Of a stretch of DNA of 64,000 nucleotides, positions 12,201 to 22,200 are shown piece after piece. The notes under the pieces are model-generated. The model worked only from the letters and a program-made list of their open reading frames with translations, had not been told where the DNA came from and did not search any database. Where the stretch lies: the NCBI RefSeq assembly GCF_037975245.1, contig NC_092562.1:9899001-9963000 (forward strand). The letters are read 5' to 3'. Source of the stretch: Apostichopus japonicus (taxonomy: Eukaryota; Echinodermata; Holothuroidea; Aspidochirotida; Stichopodidae). The position numbers and the translations under genes were made by a program. Positions within the stretch are counted from its first letter, which is position 1. Each line of letters opens with the position of its first letter.

Positions 12201-15159
12201 TTGGACTGAAAAAGATGGCATTTTATTTATGTCAAGGGAGGGGTTGGGAAGGGAGGGGTTGGGAAGGGAGGGGTGGACAAATGTTAAAGCTGTCTTTCCC
12301 AGTTTTATTATAAACATTAATAATATGGTAAATAATTATGCCTCTGCCTATTAACTCTTCTATTCTATAATTGTACAACAATTTTATGCAAACATTGCTA
12401 AGGTCTGTTTGTAATATATACTAATTGATGTAGGTTTTCACAAGGAGAGGAGGGTGATGGAATTGCTACATGAGAATAACATTTTTTTTTTTGATGGAAG
12501 CTATTGTATTAATTATTATTATATCCAATCATTTGTAGGTGATTGTCCCAGGGTAGACCTTCACAGGCCACAATTTATAACTTTACAAGTAGGTTCAATG
12601 TTACAACTCAATAAATTCTGATTTTTCAATTATACCCAACACTACTCCTTACCCCCCTCCAACCATATACAAGCCTGTTCTGAGAAAAGAAGGGGAATAA
12701 AATGAAAGATGAAGAAAGGCTTACCTCGACAATTTTTTCGCACTGAGTCCCTTTACCAGCCCCTGGACCTCCCAGGACAAATATGATTAAAGGTTTGTTT
12801 TCCATTTTAGGTTGTGCTGTCTGCTTAGTAAGACACCTGGAGAAGGCTACCTGTGGGAATCATGGCAGAAACAAAGCAATTATCTATGTATTGTACCTTC
12901 CAAGTTCCAACATGTAATCCCATTGATTCAAATTTTAACTGAAAGACAGGTTTGTTCAGCTGAGCTCAAATTAATCATTTGCTCTTTGTAGCTAGTGTGT
13001 ACATACTAGTACCTAAGATCACACGGGAATAATTAATTTAGCATAGCAATGATATCCCCTCATACGATATGAACTATAACCAAATTGCAACTCCTATGCA
13101 AAGGTTGTGAATGCAGTTTGTATACTTTCAGAGAATACTTTAAGTGTTCAAATGTCCAATAACAGTTTTGAGGGCTCTGAACTTTGACTCATATAAAATA
13201 CTATGATGCCTGTGTACAAATACTTCTATGCACCTTTGCACTTTCAATTTGCCCATTTTTCCAAAGCATTTTGCGGATAGATAATTTTCCTGGTTATGGA
13301 ATCTTAGCACTTTCATCTACAGTACTTTTATAATATCCAAACTTGATTCAATGTGTTACAAGTGCTTTACAAGCTGCAATCTCTAAATGATTTCCTCTAA
13401 CAAGATGCAAACTTACATTGTGCAGTATTTGAAAAACTGGCCATTAAAGTACATCTAGATACATCTTGAAATCTTGAATTCCTGACCACTTGAGGGCTCT
13501 TTTGAAGCCTATCCAAAAGGTGTGTCTCAATGGTGGTACCAGTCTATTTAAATGTTAATGACACACCTTACTAAATTTAAGATCTATGTTGCTGAGTGTT
13601 TGCTGACATTGTTAAGGTCCTTCTTAAACTCTGCCAAATGTTGGAAATGATACTCCTCTTGACAAGTTTATGGTAAAACACTTAACAAACTTGACTTTGC
13701 ATAATAAATTGGATGGTCCCATGAAAGGCCATCGGTATACCGTTGCCAGGCGTTCATGCTGTAAGTTGCTACATATTGGGTTTCAAAACTACTCTACACT
13801 GGAGGTTCTGGGTCTTGACTCAAGACACGTGGGAGGGTTCATATGTAGACTATTATATGTCGAAGAGAAGAACAAATGCTAACTAAGGGTGGCAGTAATA
13901 TGCTTGTTAAAAGGTTGAACATTCAGTGACCAGTATTAGACTTTCTAGCAGATATCTTTAACATCATGTTTATAGGATTTAATGTTATAACTTGATTTTA
14001 AATTTTAATATTAAACCTACAAATATTAAGCTAAGGCTTGCAAAGAGTTGAACATATAATATTTGTAGTTGTTAACAATCACAGCTTAGGTTCAAACTGT
14101 CTCTAAGAATAGGAGGTCAAACAGGTAAATTGAAATTATTCACAGACCTGTGTTTAAAGAAAAATGATAGCCTATTCCCAGGGGCAGTATATAAAGTCCA
14201 GGGGCATTTCCAGGGACACTTTAATCCAGGGGTTGGTACAGTACATGAAATCATGGGGCAGTCTTTGGAATCGGGATGACTGGTCACCTTAGCCTAATAT
14301 ACCTTAATTAATTGGTACATTAGGATGCTCTGTGAAAACATTAGGGATGTTACTATTGGCTAAGCAATGCAAATTTAGGGTGATACTTAAACTGTGGTAG
14401 TAATAAAGTCTCTCAACATGTTTTGTTCACTGTGTAGGCTAGATGTTTTTCTTCAATATTGTGTACAATGGTCAAGACATTTGCTCACACATCCATCTGA
14501 TTAATGTTTTGATGCCTTCAAGTGTTCTGTTTATGAAGGACCAAACTATTTTGTTTGAATTTTATATTGGCTCCATAAATTTGGGAAAAAATACCTTGTC
14601 ATAGTTTTGCAAGTATTTACTACATAATAGTATCAATCATTGTGGGCTGCAGATAGTGATCAGTTTGGCCTAGGTGGTGTTTAGGCCTGCCATAAGTTAG
14701 GTGCTATAACTTGATGGCCTATTTTTATTAGCATTAAACCAAATGAAACTTTACTAGGCTTAGCCTAGGCATGTTATTCCTAACTTTCCGACTTATACAT
14801 TTGTTGTGAACCTTAATTCTTTTGGAAATAAACGTGGTTGAATTAAGCCATCTTCATAAAAGACGAAGGTTAGTAATGTTGTCAATCACACTTTATCTTT
14901 AAAGTCTTTGAACGATGTCAATAGGCTAGGCTTGAGTGTATCATTAGGCCTAACTTAGTTCAATCCCAATTGATATTGGACGTAGGTTACAGTACTACAA
15001 GGCACTAGCCGTACACAAAGTTAGAATCTTTCAAGTCAAAAGCAACATCATGGTCCTAAAACGTGGCAGAGTGGTGGACTGAGAACTTACCTTGTTTGAA
15101 ACTACTTGGAATTCCTTTCTGGCGGCCAATTTTTGAAATAAAAGAGCACACTTTATCAT
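6194..15159 (-). CDS. CMPK1: UMP-CMP kinase (CMPK1-like), complete 7-exon gene
   Basis: Nucleoside monophosphate kinase that phosphorylates UMP, CMP and dCMP with ATP in pyrimidine nucleotide synthesis. Coding exons on the minus strand are 15159-15091, 12850-12725, 11877-11734, 10451-10314, 7799-7723, 6972-6876 and 6241-6194, all with GT-AG borders. They join without frame conflict into 232 codons plus stop. Landmarks: P-loop GGPGAGKGT at residues 50-58, NMP-binding HLSAGELLR at 71-79, DGFPRN at 126-131, lid [11 protein letters not shown] at 168-178, and C-terminal [13 protein letters not shown]. The catalytic core from Met39 ([13 protein letters not shown]) matches the classical 194-residue cytosolic form. 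The 38 residues before it are basic and could be a mitochondrial presequence or an alternative start, as in vertebrate CMPK1. An in-frame ATG at 15252 would add 31 residues and cannot be excluded. Confidence 0.93.
6242..6875 (-). other. CMPK1 intron 6
   Basis: AT-rich intron with no recognisable element; GT-AG ends. Confidence 0.6.
6876..6972 (-). CDS. CMPK1: CMPK1 exon 6
   Basis: Ninety-seven bases completing an Arg codon and then [19 protein letters not shown] to DAEASPDQ. Acceptor CTCTGCAG, donor GTACAA; ends in phase 0. Confidence 0.9.
7363..7664. repeat. 104-bp tandem triplication in CMPK1 intron 5
   Basis: The word AACAGGGTGTAGA recurs at 7363, 7467 and 7571, exactly 104 bp apart, each followed by nearly identical sequence (TCATCATCATGAAATAAG, GAATTCCTCCTTAGG, GTTGCTATGG). 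The third copy is slightly shortened. High identity among copies indicates recent unequal duplication. It ends about 58 bp from the exon 5 splice donor. Confidence 0.9.
7723..7799 (-). CDS. CMPK1: CMPK1 exon 5 (lid)
   Basis: Seventy-seven bases, [19 protein letters not shown] then RESLVK; the arginine-rich lid that closes over ATP. Donor GTAAGC splits the following Arg codon after two bases (phase 2). Confidence 0.93.
7800..10313 (-). other. CMPK1 intron 4, mostly featureless
   Basis: About 2.5 kb of AT-rich intron. Besides the G-rich minisatellite at 9111-9206, just preceded by a lone CAGGGGCGGATGTAGGA end of a hAT-like element near 9058, no gene or repeat is recognised. Confidence 0.5.
9111..9206. 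repeat. G-rich 15-bp minisatellite
   Basis: About six copies of a 15-bp unit GGTGGGGAAGGGAGG on the + strand with small variants. Four or more G-runs per two units make G-quadruplex formation plausible on this strand, which is the non-template strand for neither flanking exon of the minus-strand gene. Confidence 0.8.
10314..10451 (-). CDS. CMPK1: CMPK1 exon 4
   Basis: Forty-six codons, [20 protein letters not shown] to [10 protein letters not shown]. Carries the conserved DGFPRN acceptor-site arginine segment. Phase 0 on both sides, acceptor CCAACAG, donor GTAAGT. Confidence 0.95.
10452..11733 (-). other. CMPK1 intron 3
   Basis: No element recognised apart from a T/G homopolymer stretch near 11287-11308. 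Confidence 0.5.
11734..11877 (-). CDS. CMPK1: CMPK1 exon 3 (NMP-binding domain)
   Basis: Forty-eight codons from [16 protein letters not shown] to [12 protein letters not shown]; the nucleoside monophosphate-binding region. Acceptor ATCACAG, donor GTGAGA, phase 0 on both sides. Confidence 0.94.
11878..12724 (-). other. CMPK1 intron 2
   Basis: Contains an A-run at 12177-12193 and a short G-rich direct repeat (GGGAGGGGTTGGGAA, about three copies) at 12235-12277. Nothing else recognised. Confidence 0.5.
12725..12850 (-). CDS. CMPK1: CMPK1 exon 2 (P-loop)
   Basis: Forty-two codons containing [21 protein letters not shown] split across the window's minus strand. Walker A for ATP phosphates. Phase 0 at both ends, flanked by CCCACAG and GTAAGC. 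Contains internal Met39, the likely start of a cytosolic isoform. Confidence 0.95.
12851..15090 (-). other. CMPK1 intron 1
   Basis: About 2.2 kb of AT-rich intron without a recognisable element; the short ORF at 13670-13882 shows no family features. Confidence 0.5.
15091..15159 (-). CDS. CMPK1: CMPK1 coding exon 1
   Basis: Encodes residues 1-23 ([18 protein letters not shown]...), basic and amphipathic in character. Donor GTAAGT follows a complete codon (phase 0). The frame is open upstream to an ATG at 15252. Confidence 0.75.
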
Positions 15160-15353
15160 GACAAGTACGCGACACCTCGTAGAGTCGTACTTCAGGGGTC
15201 GGTTCGCACCACTACGTGTAAAACTACCGGTGAACACACTAATCAAATACAATCAACGTTACGGGGGTTGTATTATAATCGAAGTACACCTTTTGAAGAT
15301 GTTGATATGCCTATGGTTTGTATGTGACATATATTGCAATAATATAGTATATT

Positions 15354-16011
15354 TACGGAAGCGTAGAAAGGACATTGCATTGACGAGTTACCAACTTGAC
15401 AAAACGACAATTATCTGCAAATTGACGAGTTGACGAGATGGTAACGTGACAAAAATCAGAAAATTGACGTTTTGACGAGATAACGGATCTCGTCAATGCA
15501 ACAATTTTCTGCAAATTGACGAGTTGCACACTTACTACGTATACCATCTCGACAAAACGACAAAATTCAGAAAATTGACGTTTTGACGAGATAACGGATC
15601 TCGTCAATGCAACAATTTTCTGCAAATTGACGAGTTGCACACTTACTACGTATACCATCTCGACAAGATGACAAAATTCAGAAAATTGTCGTTTTGACGA
15701 GATAACGGATCTCGTCAATGCATCAATTGTAGTAAGTGTGCAACTCGTCAATTTGCAGAAAATTGATGCATTGACGAGATCCGTTAACTCGTCAAAACGT
15801 CAATTTTCTGAATTTTGTCATCTTGTCGAGATGGTAGTAACTGTGCAACTCGTCAATTTGCAGAAAATTGTTGCATTGACGAGATCCGTTATCTCGTCAA
15901 AACGTCAATTTTCTGTCACGTTACCATCTCGACAACTCGTCAATTTGCAGAAAATTGTCTTTTTGTCAAGTTGGTAACTCGTCAATGCAATGTCCCTTCT
16001 ACGCTTCCGTA
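15354..16011. mobile_element. Foldback (TU-like) element with tandem 111-bp arms
   Basis: The left end TACGGAAGCGTAGAAAGGAC is mirrored at the right end (GTCCCTTCTACGCTTCCGTA). A hexamer TATATT flanks both ends (15348-15353 and 16012-16017), a likely target-site duplication. The arms are not unique sequence: in the left arm TAACGGATCTCGTCAATGCA recurs at 15481, 15592 and 15703 (111-bp period), and the right arm carries inverted copies around 15760-15900. The words TTGACGAG and CTCGTCAA recur throughout. Single strands would fold into a long hairpin. Tandem-repeat arms are the hallmark of foldback elements such as sea-urchin TU; assignment to that class is inference. No coding capacity. It lies about 195 bp upstream of the CMPK1 start codon. 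Confidence 0.85.
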
Positions 16012-16069
16012 TATATTTAACACTTGCTTGGATCAAATCCTATACACATTATTCAATGGACACAAACAC

Positions 16070-16127
16070 CAGGGGCGGGTGCAGGATTTTTGACAGGGGG
16101 GGGGTCTGACTGGTCCAGCCGCCCCTG
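16070..16127. mobile_element. Short hAT-like foldback remnant
   Basis: Begins CAGGGGCGGGTGCAGG and ends CCGCCCCTG 58 bp later; probably an internally deleted relative of the CAGGGGC-ended elements. No target duplication visible. Confidence 0.45.
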
Positions 16128-16417
16128 ATCGAAAGACTATCTAAGCGGAGCGCCACCATCGGTTGGCGCGGAGCGTACCAGAAAATTTTTGGCTTTACAA
16201 ACCCCCCCAGATGGCCGGAAACGGCACTTCCCGAGTATTCTAAGCTGCATATGTACCTAGCCTGAAAATATGGATCTCATGTCTGCAATTTCTCAATTGA
16301 TGAGAAAAAAACAATCTATGAAATATGGTAATACGTATCAGATGAGTTGAGATGATACAAAAATCATAATGCCTTTAGTCACCAATCCCCCTCCCGTTCC
16401 GTCACCACTGTTTGATG

Positions 16418-17559
16418 CAGGGCCGGATCCAGGATTCTGGAAGGGTGAGGGGTTTGGCCTCCAGTGATCCTAGAGTCTAAGGGGAGTGGGTTTCCCTCTA
16501 TCCATTGTGAAATTCTTGGATATTTAAGTACAACAGGGCACCCCCTTCAATTTAGCCATTCAAAGCACCTACAAAAACTCACTCGAAATGTATCTGCATC
16601 ACGGTACGAGTTAGCTAGTTTTATTGATGATCTATTCATGGTAGATTGGAGAGAACAAACGCCGTGGATGTTTCTCAATGAACTTTCGGACCACTTCGTC
16701 AGTGTCGATTTGAGTGTTATAATACGTGTTCATGAGAACAAGAGCTGTGAGACGTTCCTTGCCCATTGTTGATCGGAGAACAGTTTTATGCCTTCTCACC
16801 GCAGAAAACGATCTCCCATGAAGAATTCGTCGGCGCATCCTATGCAGCCTACCGCTCTGCCACCTCACCGCCCAAAACAATTCGAACACCACCTCAATTT
16901 TCAGTGGCGTAGGAAGGTACTTTTGAGTGGGGGGGGGGGCTGAAGACTGATGGCCGGCCTGGGGGAGGGGTCTAAGGGGAGGGGGTACCCCCTCCCCTTT
17001 GGATTTTTTTGCACTTCCAGGTGGCCTCAGATGCAATTTGGTGCAATATAGCACACTTCAACACCCACTCCATTTTGTAAACTTAATTTTGTATTTTCAC
17101 CTGGCCTTAGATGCAATTTGGTGCTCCAAATGAGATTTTTTTTCTCATTTAGAAATGAAAAAGGGGTTTTCTGACTTGCGAACCGGGGGGGCGGAATGAT
17201 ACTTCCGCCCCTCCACATTTTTCACTGGGGGGCTGGCGCCCCCCCAGCCCCTCCGGTTCCTACGCCCTTGTCAATTTTGAAACTTTTCGGTCTGAAAAAT
17301 GAGATTTTTAGGCATTTTTTGCACGTGTAGCACGCGTGCACACTATAGTTCATTTGACGGAAAAGACACACCTGGCTGACTTGTAAGGATAACCGCCCTT
17401 CTGACGTCCTACATGTTTAAAATTGGCGTTTAATTTAATTATTTTTTCTCTCTCTCTTTTTTTCTCTCTCTTTTTTTTTTCTTTTTTTTTCTCTTTTTTT
17501 TTGGGCCAAGAGCAGGGGGGGTCCGGACCCCCTGGACCTCCCCCCTGGATCCGCGCCTG
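16418..17559. mobile_element. Possible hAT-like element with a nested second insertion
   Basis: CAGGGCCGGATCCAGG at 16418 and its near reverse complement CCTGGATCCGCGCCTG ending at 17559 could be the two ends of one 1.14-kb element that contains the MITE at 16902-17270. The flanking 8-mers (GTTTGATG, AACACATG) do not match, so the pair could also be two unrelated ends. The 102- and 140-codon ORFs inside overlap on opposite strands; the minus-strand one has the look of a decayed transposon-derived peptide but matches no domain I can name. Confidence 0.4.
16902..17270. mobile_element. hAT-like MITE with intact 8-bp target duplication
   Basis: Ends CAGTGGCGTAGGAA and TTCCTACGCCCTTG form imperfect inverted repeats 369 bp apart. 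The 8-mer TCAATTTT directly precedes (16894-16901) and directly follows (17271-17278) the element, the duplication length typical of hAT insertions. Non-coding. Confidence 0.8.
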
Positions 17560-19174
17560 AACACATGACATCGCAATTGTCAAAGAGAAAATTAAAGGAG
17601 AAAGATAGAGGTGGAGAAAATAAAAGTAAGAGAAAAAAAGTTGTTCAGCAACGTCAAATCACCGACAGAAGTTTCATCCACTCGTCTTTCCATCAATAAA
17701 GGAGTTCGTTTCGAGGACGTGTATGCACAGTAGAACCCGTTTTGAAGTTGGTTGTGTGTGTAAGTGGGGGGGGGGGGGAGATGACACCCAAATTCCTTGA
17801 GCTTTTGTCCAGAAAGTGGGGAATTGAGGGGGAGGGATGGTTACACTTCTCTTGATTTCTTTTCATACATAAAATTGCTTTCGACATGCAGGTTTTATCT
17901 TAAAACTTATAATTTATATGCGACAATATTCTGGTAATTTAATTACTAGGATTAGGGTCGTTATATATATTTGTCAATTTCCACGTACGGGCAATTTGGA
18001 CAAAATTCTAGAAGAACAAGTGTACTTGTTATGAGCTATCCGGTAAAAGTGAAATTTTTATCATCATCATCATACGATCCCGACTTGTCAAGTGTAGAGG
18101 CTTCAAGTGCCACCACCACGGCAAATATGTTATCGATTGTTAAAACAAAGTTCTCAACACAATCCTTTGATTTGATCATAGACTGACTGAATGGATAGAC
18201 TAATGTTGCAAAAAAGCGAACATTCCGTGAAGTAATATTTTCTTGAAGTTACTTCCGACAACCACACCACCCCCACCAAACGATCCACCTTTTAAATCAT
18301 GTTCACGTCGCGTACTATATGGAAGTGACCTCTAAATCCCTGTTTGTTTCAAGTAAAGGGTATTCCCACACCACTCATCACCAACTGCTTACCCTTTCAG
18401 CATTTTCCTGCACAATATTTTAATTTCGAAATCTGATTAACCAGTAGGCTAATCCATTTTGCCCTTCACAAAGTTGACGAAGGAATTCATCAAGTTATTA
18501 TCTTCCAAATAGCCATTTTACATGGCAATGATATGGTCACCTGACTTAAACAAATTGGCGTAACCGCATAACCGACCGTAATGTGAGCTCTGTGGTCGTG
18601 GAGAACTCCGTAAGTCAGAAGTTCACGAAAAGTGAAATATTGCGGCAGCCGTTTTTATTTATTCTCATCAGAACGAAAATTACCACATAACTGGAGCATT
18701 CTTAAAATTGCCTGAGGGTTTTGAAATATTGCTAAGATATTTTACCAAGGAAAGTGAAAGTTTCGTTGGCTTGGCTACCACGGACGCTTTTGCATTCCTG
18801 ACAATCTTGCTGGTCCGTGCACTCAGTGTCTGTATTACAGAAACTAACAATACCACACTAATGTTAGGCTACTGCCACACTACATCGGACAAGTAACTTC
18901 GCCAGGCTACCTGTGTTATCGTAGCCTAACGTTAGTATTTGAGAAATAACTGAAATTTAAATATTGGCATTACCTAATTATAACTGTTTCGTCGGCTGAA
19001 TAACATATACAAAATTGACGCTTTGCGTGTAAAGTATCATTGTTTAGAAGGTACGTCAGTGCTTAGCTATGTGCTAACATATGCAAATGAGGTACACATT
19101 TCTTTACAAATCCAAGACCTGATGCAAGGTGGGACACCAGAATTTACTTCAAGACAGAAGAACCAACCAACACC
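17560..19174. other. Upstream region of the EGF-array gene
   Basis: No gene recognised; a T/C-rich tract lies at 17445-17502, within the preceding element. An octamer ATGCAAAT (POU-factor-type site) occurs at 19081-19088, 87-94 bp before the start codon of the downstream gene. No canonical TATA box could be assigned; the transcription start is unknown. Confidence 0.35.
19081..19088 (+). promoter_or_regulatory. Octamer-like motif upstream of EGF gene
   Basis: ATGCAAAT, a perfect POU octamer word, 87-94 bp before the inferred ATG. An 8-mer can occur by chance; function is conjecture. Confidence 0.25.
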
Positions 19175-19256
19175 ATGGAAATATGGCCAATGCACACCAC
19201 TTTAATCATCATCATTTGGCTTTTGCAAAGTTTCTCAGACTTGACTATAGTCTCAG
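19175..19256 (+). CDS. EGF-array gene exon 1: signal peptide
   Basis: ATG in an ideal context (CACCATGG) opens [20 protein letters not shown] then SDLTIVS, a short polar head, a strong hydrophobic core (LIIIIWLL) and a polar tail, as in a cleavable signal peptide. A GT donor at 19257 leaves phase 1, exactly what the LDLa exon needs (G + GA gives Gly). The exon is only 82 coding bases and sits 3.2 kb from the next. Evidence is compositional plus phase agreement; it is a prediction. Confidence 0.65.
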
Positions 19257-22200
19257 GTAGTTATTATTTTGTTTTCTAAATTTATTGCAGGATTGCTAGT
19301 GACACTACAAAAGTTTTGTCAACATATGACCCCAGCCCTCCCTCGATCATCCCTTAGGCCTAGATATTTTTAATTTGAAATATATTTGTAGAATTAATTA
19401 TCGCTTACCATGAAACAGCTAGGACTTTTTTTTAGCATGTCAACCTAATTGGTGGTCAACATAATCCTTTCAGTTCCAAGATGAAAGGGGGATGACCTAA
19501 CATATTCTCCTTCAACATACCCATCTTCAAATGAATGCATAAATTGTCTTCTTGGGGTTAGTATACATCCGGATTACCGCACTTTCCCTCTTACGTGGAC
19601 ATCCAGGGGGATTAACGAGGTGTAAGAAATCTTCTCGATTTGCAAATGTAGTGCCCTTCCCCCTGGAGGAAATCCCTCCCCAGGTCACACCATCTTGTCT
19701 ACCTTCAGAAAATCAGAAGTAACCCTATCCCTTCATTTTTGTTTCTCTTATAAATAAGTATTCTTATATTTATAAAAATATTATACATGATCCTCTGTTC
19801 TTGGGAAAAAGTCCAGGCAGAAAAGTGTTTTTTAAAAATAAATGTTAGCAATCTTAATAAGTAACATGTTGAAATTTGCAGGCAGTTATAAACATTCTAA
19901 TTGAAAACAGTTTTATAGTTTCCAAAGGGATTTTTTTTCTTTTGCGGGTGTGTTTCTAAAGGATTGATTCTTTCTTCATAAGAAAACTGTAAATACAATT
20001 TTGTACCAGACACCATCATATACAGTACTTGTGCCTGTACATGTCAGTTGACAAACTTTCAGAACTTATGGCTGACATATGGCTGACTTTTGGTACAATA
20101 ATAATGTTGATATATTGTAGTCTTGAACACATTTCACAAACACTATTATAAGTCCAAGTTATTATATATCCTTTGCCACTTTTGATTTTTGAGAAATTAC
20201 CAATTTAAACATCTGAGTTTCATCAATTAAAGTGACTCTGAGTGGACTAAATGTATTCTAACACACAGACCATTAGATCAGGACCTCTCAGATGCAGCAC
20301 AAAACTCAATAGAAATATATAAGAAATTTATTACCTCAAATAACAGTTTACAAGGTATAATTACAAATTGGTCCATGCCAAGTACTGTTATGTTGATTGC
20401 CACTCAAAGCTGATCTGTTGTACATATATGAAGATAAAAGGACATGTTTTGATCTAGTTCTCATTTAATAAACTAACAAACAATGGATTAATATTAGCAT
20501 TATGCAATGCACTGAGGAGCTGCTGTTATCATTAGTATAAATTTCCTTAAAAGAGCATTCCAGAGGTTATCTATATTTTAAGGTGAAGATCTTGAGATCT
20601 TAAATAGATCTTTACTGTAGATCATTCAGCCTCTGAATCTTGAATATCCTGCTAGGAACGAAAGGTCAGACCCACTTACTTTAGCACATATAGAAACATT
20701 ACAAGCACTGAACTGTTTTTTCCCCCTTGTTCTATGATCTATCAAGACTTAAATCTTGCCTACTGTCATTGATCGTTTTTTAATATGGACATGGGTGTAA
20801 CCCGCAGTGGGTGTGGTCTGCTTACATTGACATTGATGTTTTCACACAAAGTACTCTACTATGCAGTCTCCTTCATGACTCATTATCAGTGTATAGTTTG
20901 CTCTTTCTATTCTTTGAATTGGCTGAGAGCAAAGAAAAAAAATCAATAATTTCTGTGTTTAGCTGATCAAACAGTATGCAGGAAGATGCTTCACCTGGTG
21001 GAACTCTCTATTTGGAGGTATTGAATCTACATAGATATTGATGGATGGTAAAGTAGCATGAAATGTGTGTAAACATTGTACTGTGTGTTAATACAGGCTA
21101 ACTGATCATCTATTGGAGGTGACAGTAATGGCATTGTTATTGTACATAATTAATTTGCATGCATCGTAGCGTCACCTGTACTGTAGGTTGAAGAAGCTGC
21201 TCCATATGGTTGTTACTCTATGGTCTCATGCCATAGCCATGAAATACTGTAATCACACAGAGAATTTGCATTACCAACAGACATAGCCGTAGGAGCCCAA
21301 TTTGATTTTGGGGGAGGGGGGGGGCTGTAAGGACTTGCCAGAAATATATAACCAAAACTTTTCGCTAGCTCCGCGCGCCTTCAACATGTTGATGTAGGCC
21401 TACATATCATATAGGGATGCATCGGTTATTACATCGCATGCCAATTACATACAATCATTTGCCGAATTGATACCATTTTTGGGGAAGTTGTTACAATAAT
21501 AATGCTTGATAATAATAATAATATAATTTTAACCAATGAAAAACACATTGCAATTTCTTTTACTTTCAGTAGGTGCCCGAAAAATTCTCAGCTTATTGCC
21601 CAAATTTTTACAAAGATATTTGATTGGGGGGCTGTAGCCCCCCGGCTCCCCGCCCCCCTTCCCCACCTCCTACGCCTATGCAGGCCACAGATCTGTTTAA
21701 TTAAGGGATTTGGGTGGTTTGCAGCTATTTCATCATATCTAAGTTTGAATTATTTACCACATAGTCTAGACATAGACATTTTGTGTACCACCATGTCAAT
21801 GTAATGTTTTATTTTTACATTGTCCCTACATGTAATGTACTGTGGATTAGATATTTTACTTATATATGGACAATTTGTGAAAAAATTATACTTAATTGGA
21901 TTGAATACCGTCTTCATACCCTTTGTGGCACTGAACTGAAATTTGATGGGTTAGTTAATGTGCATGCAGTGGGGAATACTGTAGGGCAGCACAATAACAC
22001 AGTGTGGTCAAATAGAATTTTTTAGAATTTGTCCCTAGCTGGACGCTTACTATTCCCACTGTATACCAGTGTAAGCAACCTTAATCAACTCCACCGTCCT
22101 GACTTAGTTTTCAATCGTCATGAAGACCCATGGACGTACAACTGACTCGCACAACACTAACGGACTGACTAGGGCACACAAATGACTGTTCGCTGTTAAC

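Noticed and set aside
15353-15977. 132- and 79-codon ORFs with repeated ALTRSVISSKRQF words
   Set aside because: Products of the foldback element's 111-bp units, read in both directions; the repetition is in the DNA.
16632-17054. 140-codon minus-strand ORF as a gene
   Set aside because: It crosses the boundary of the MITE at 16902-17270 and is partly made of its G/C-rich end; at most a transposon remnant.
19023-19205. 60-codon ORF overlapping the signal-peptide exon
   Set aside because: Different frame, no signal peptide or family features; the ATG at 19175 with its phase-matched donor is better supported.
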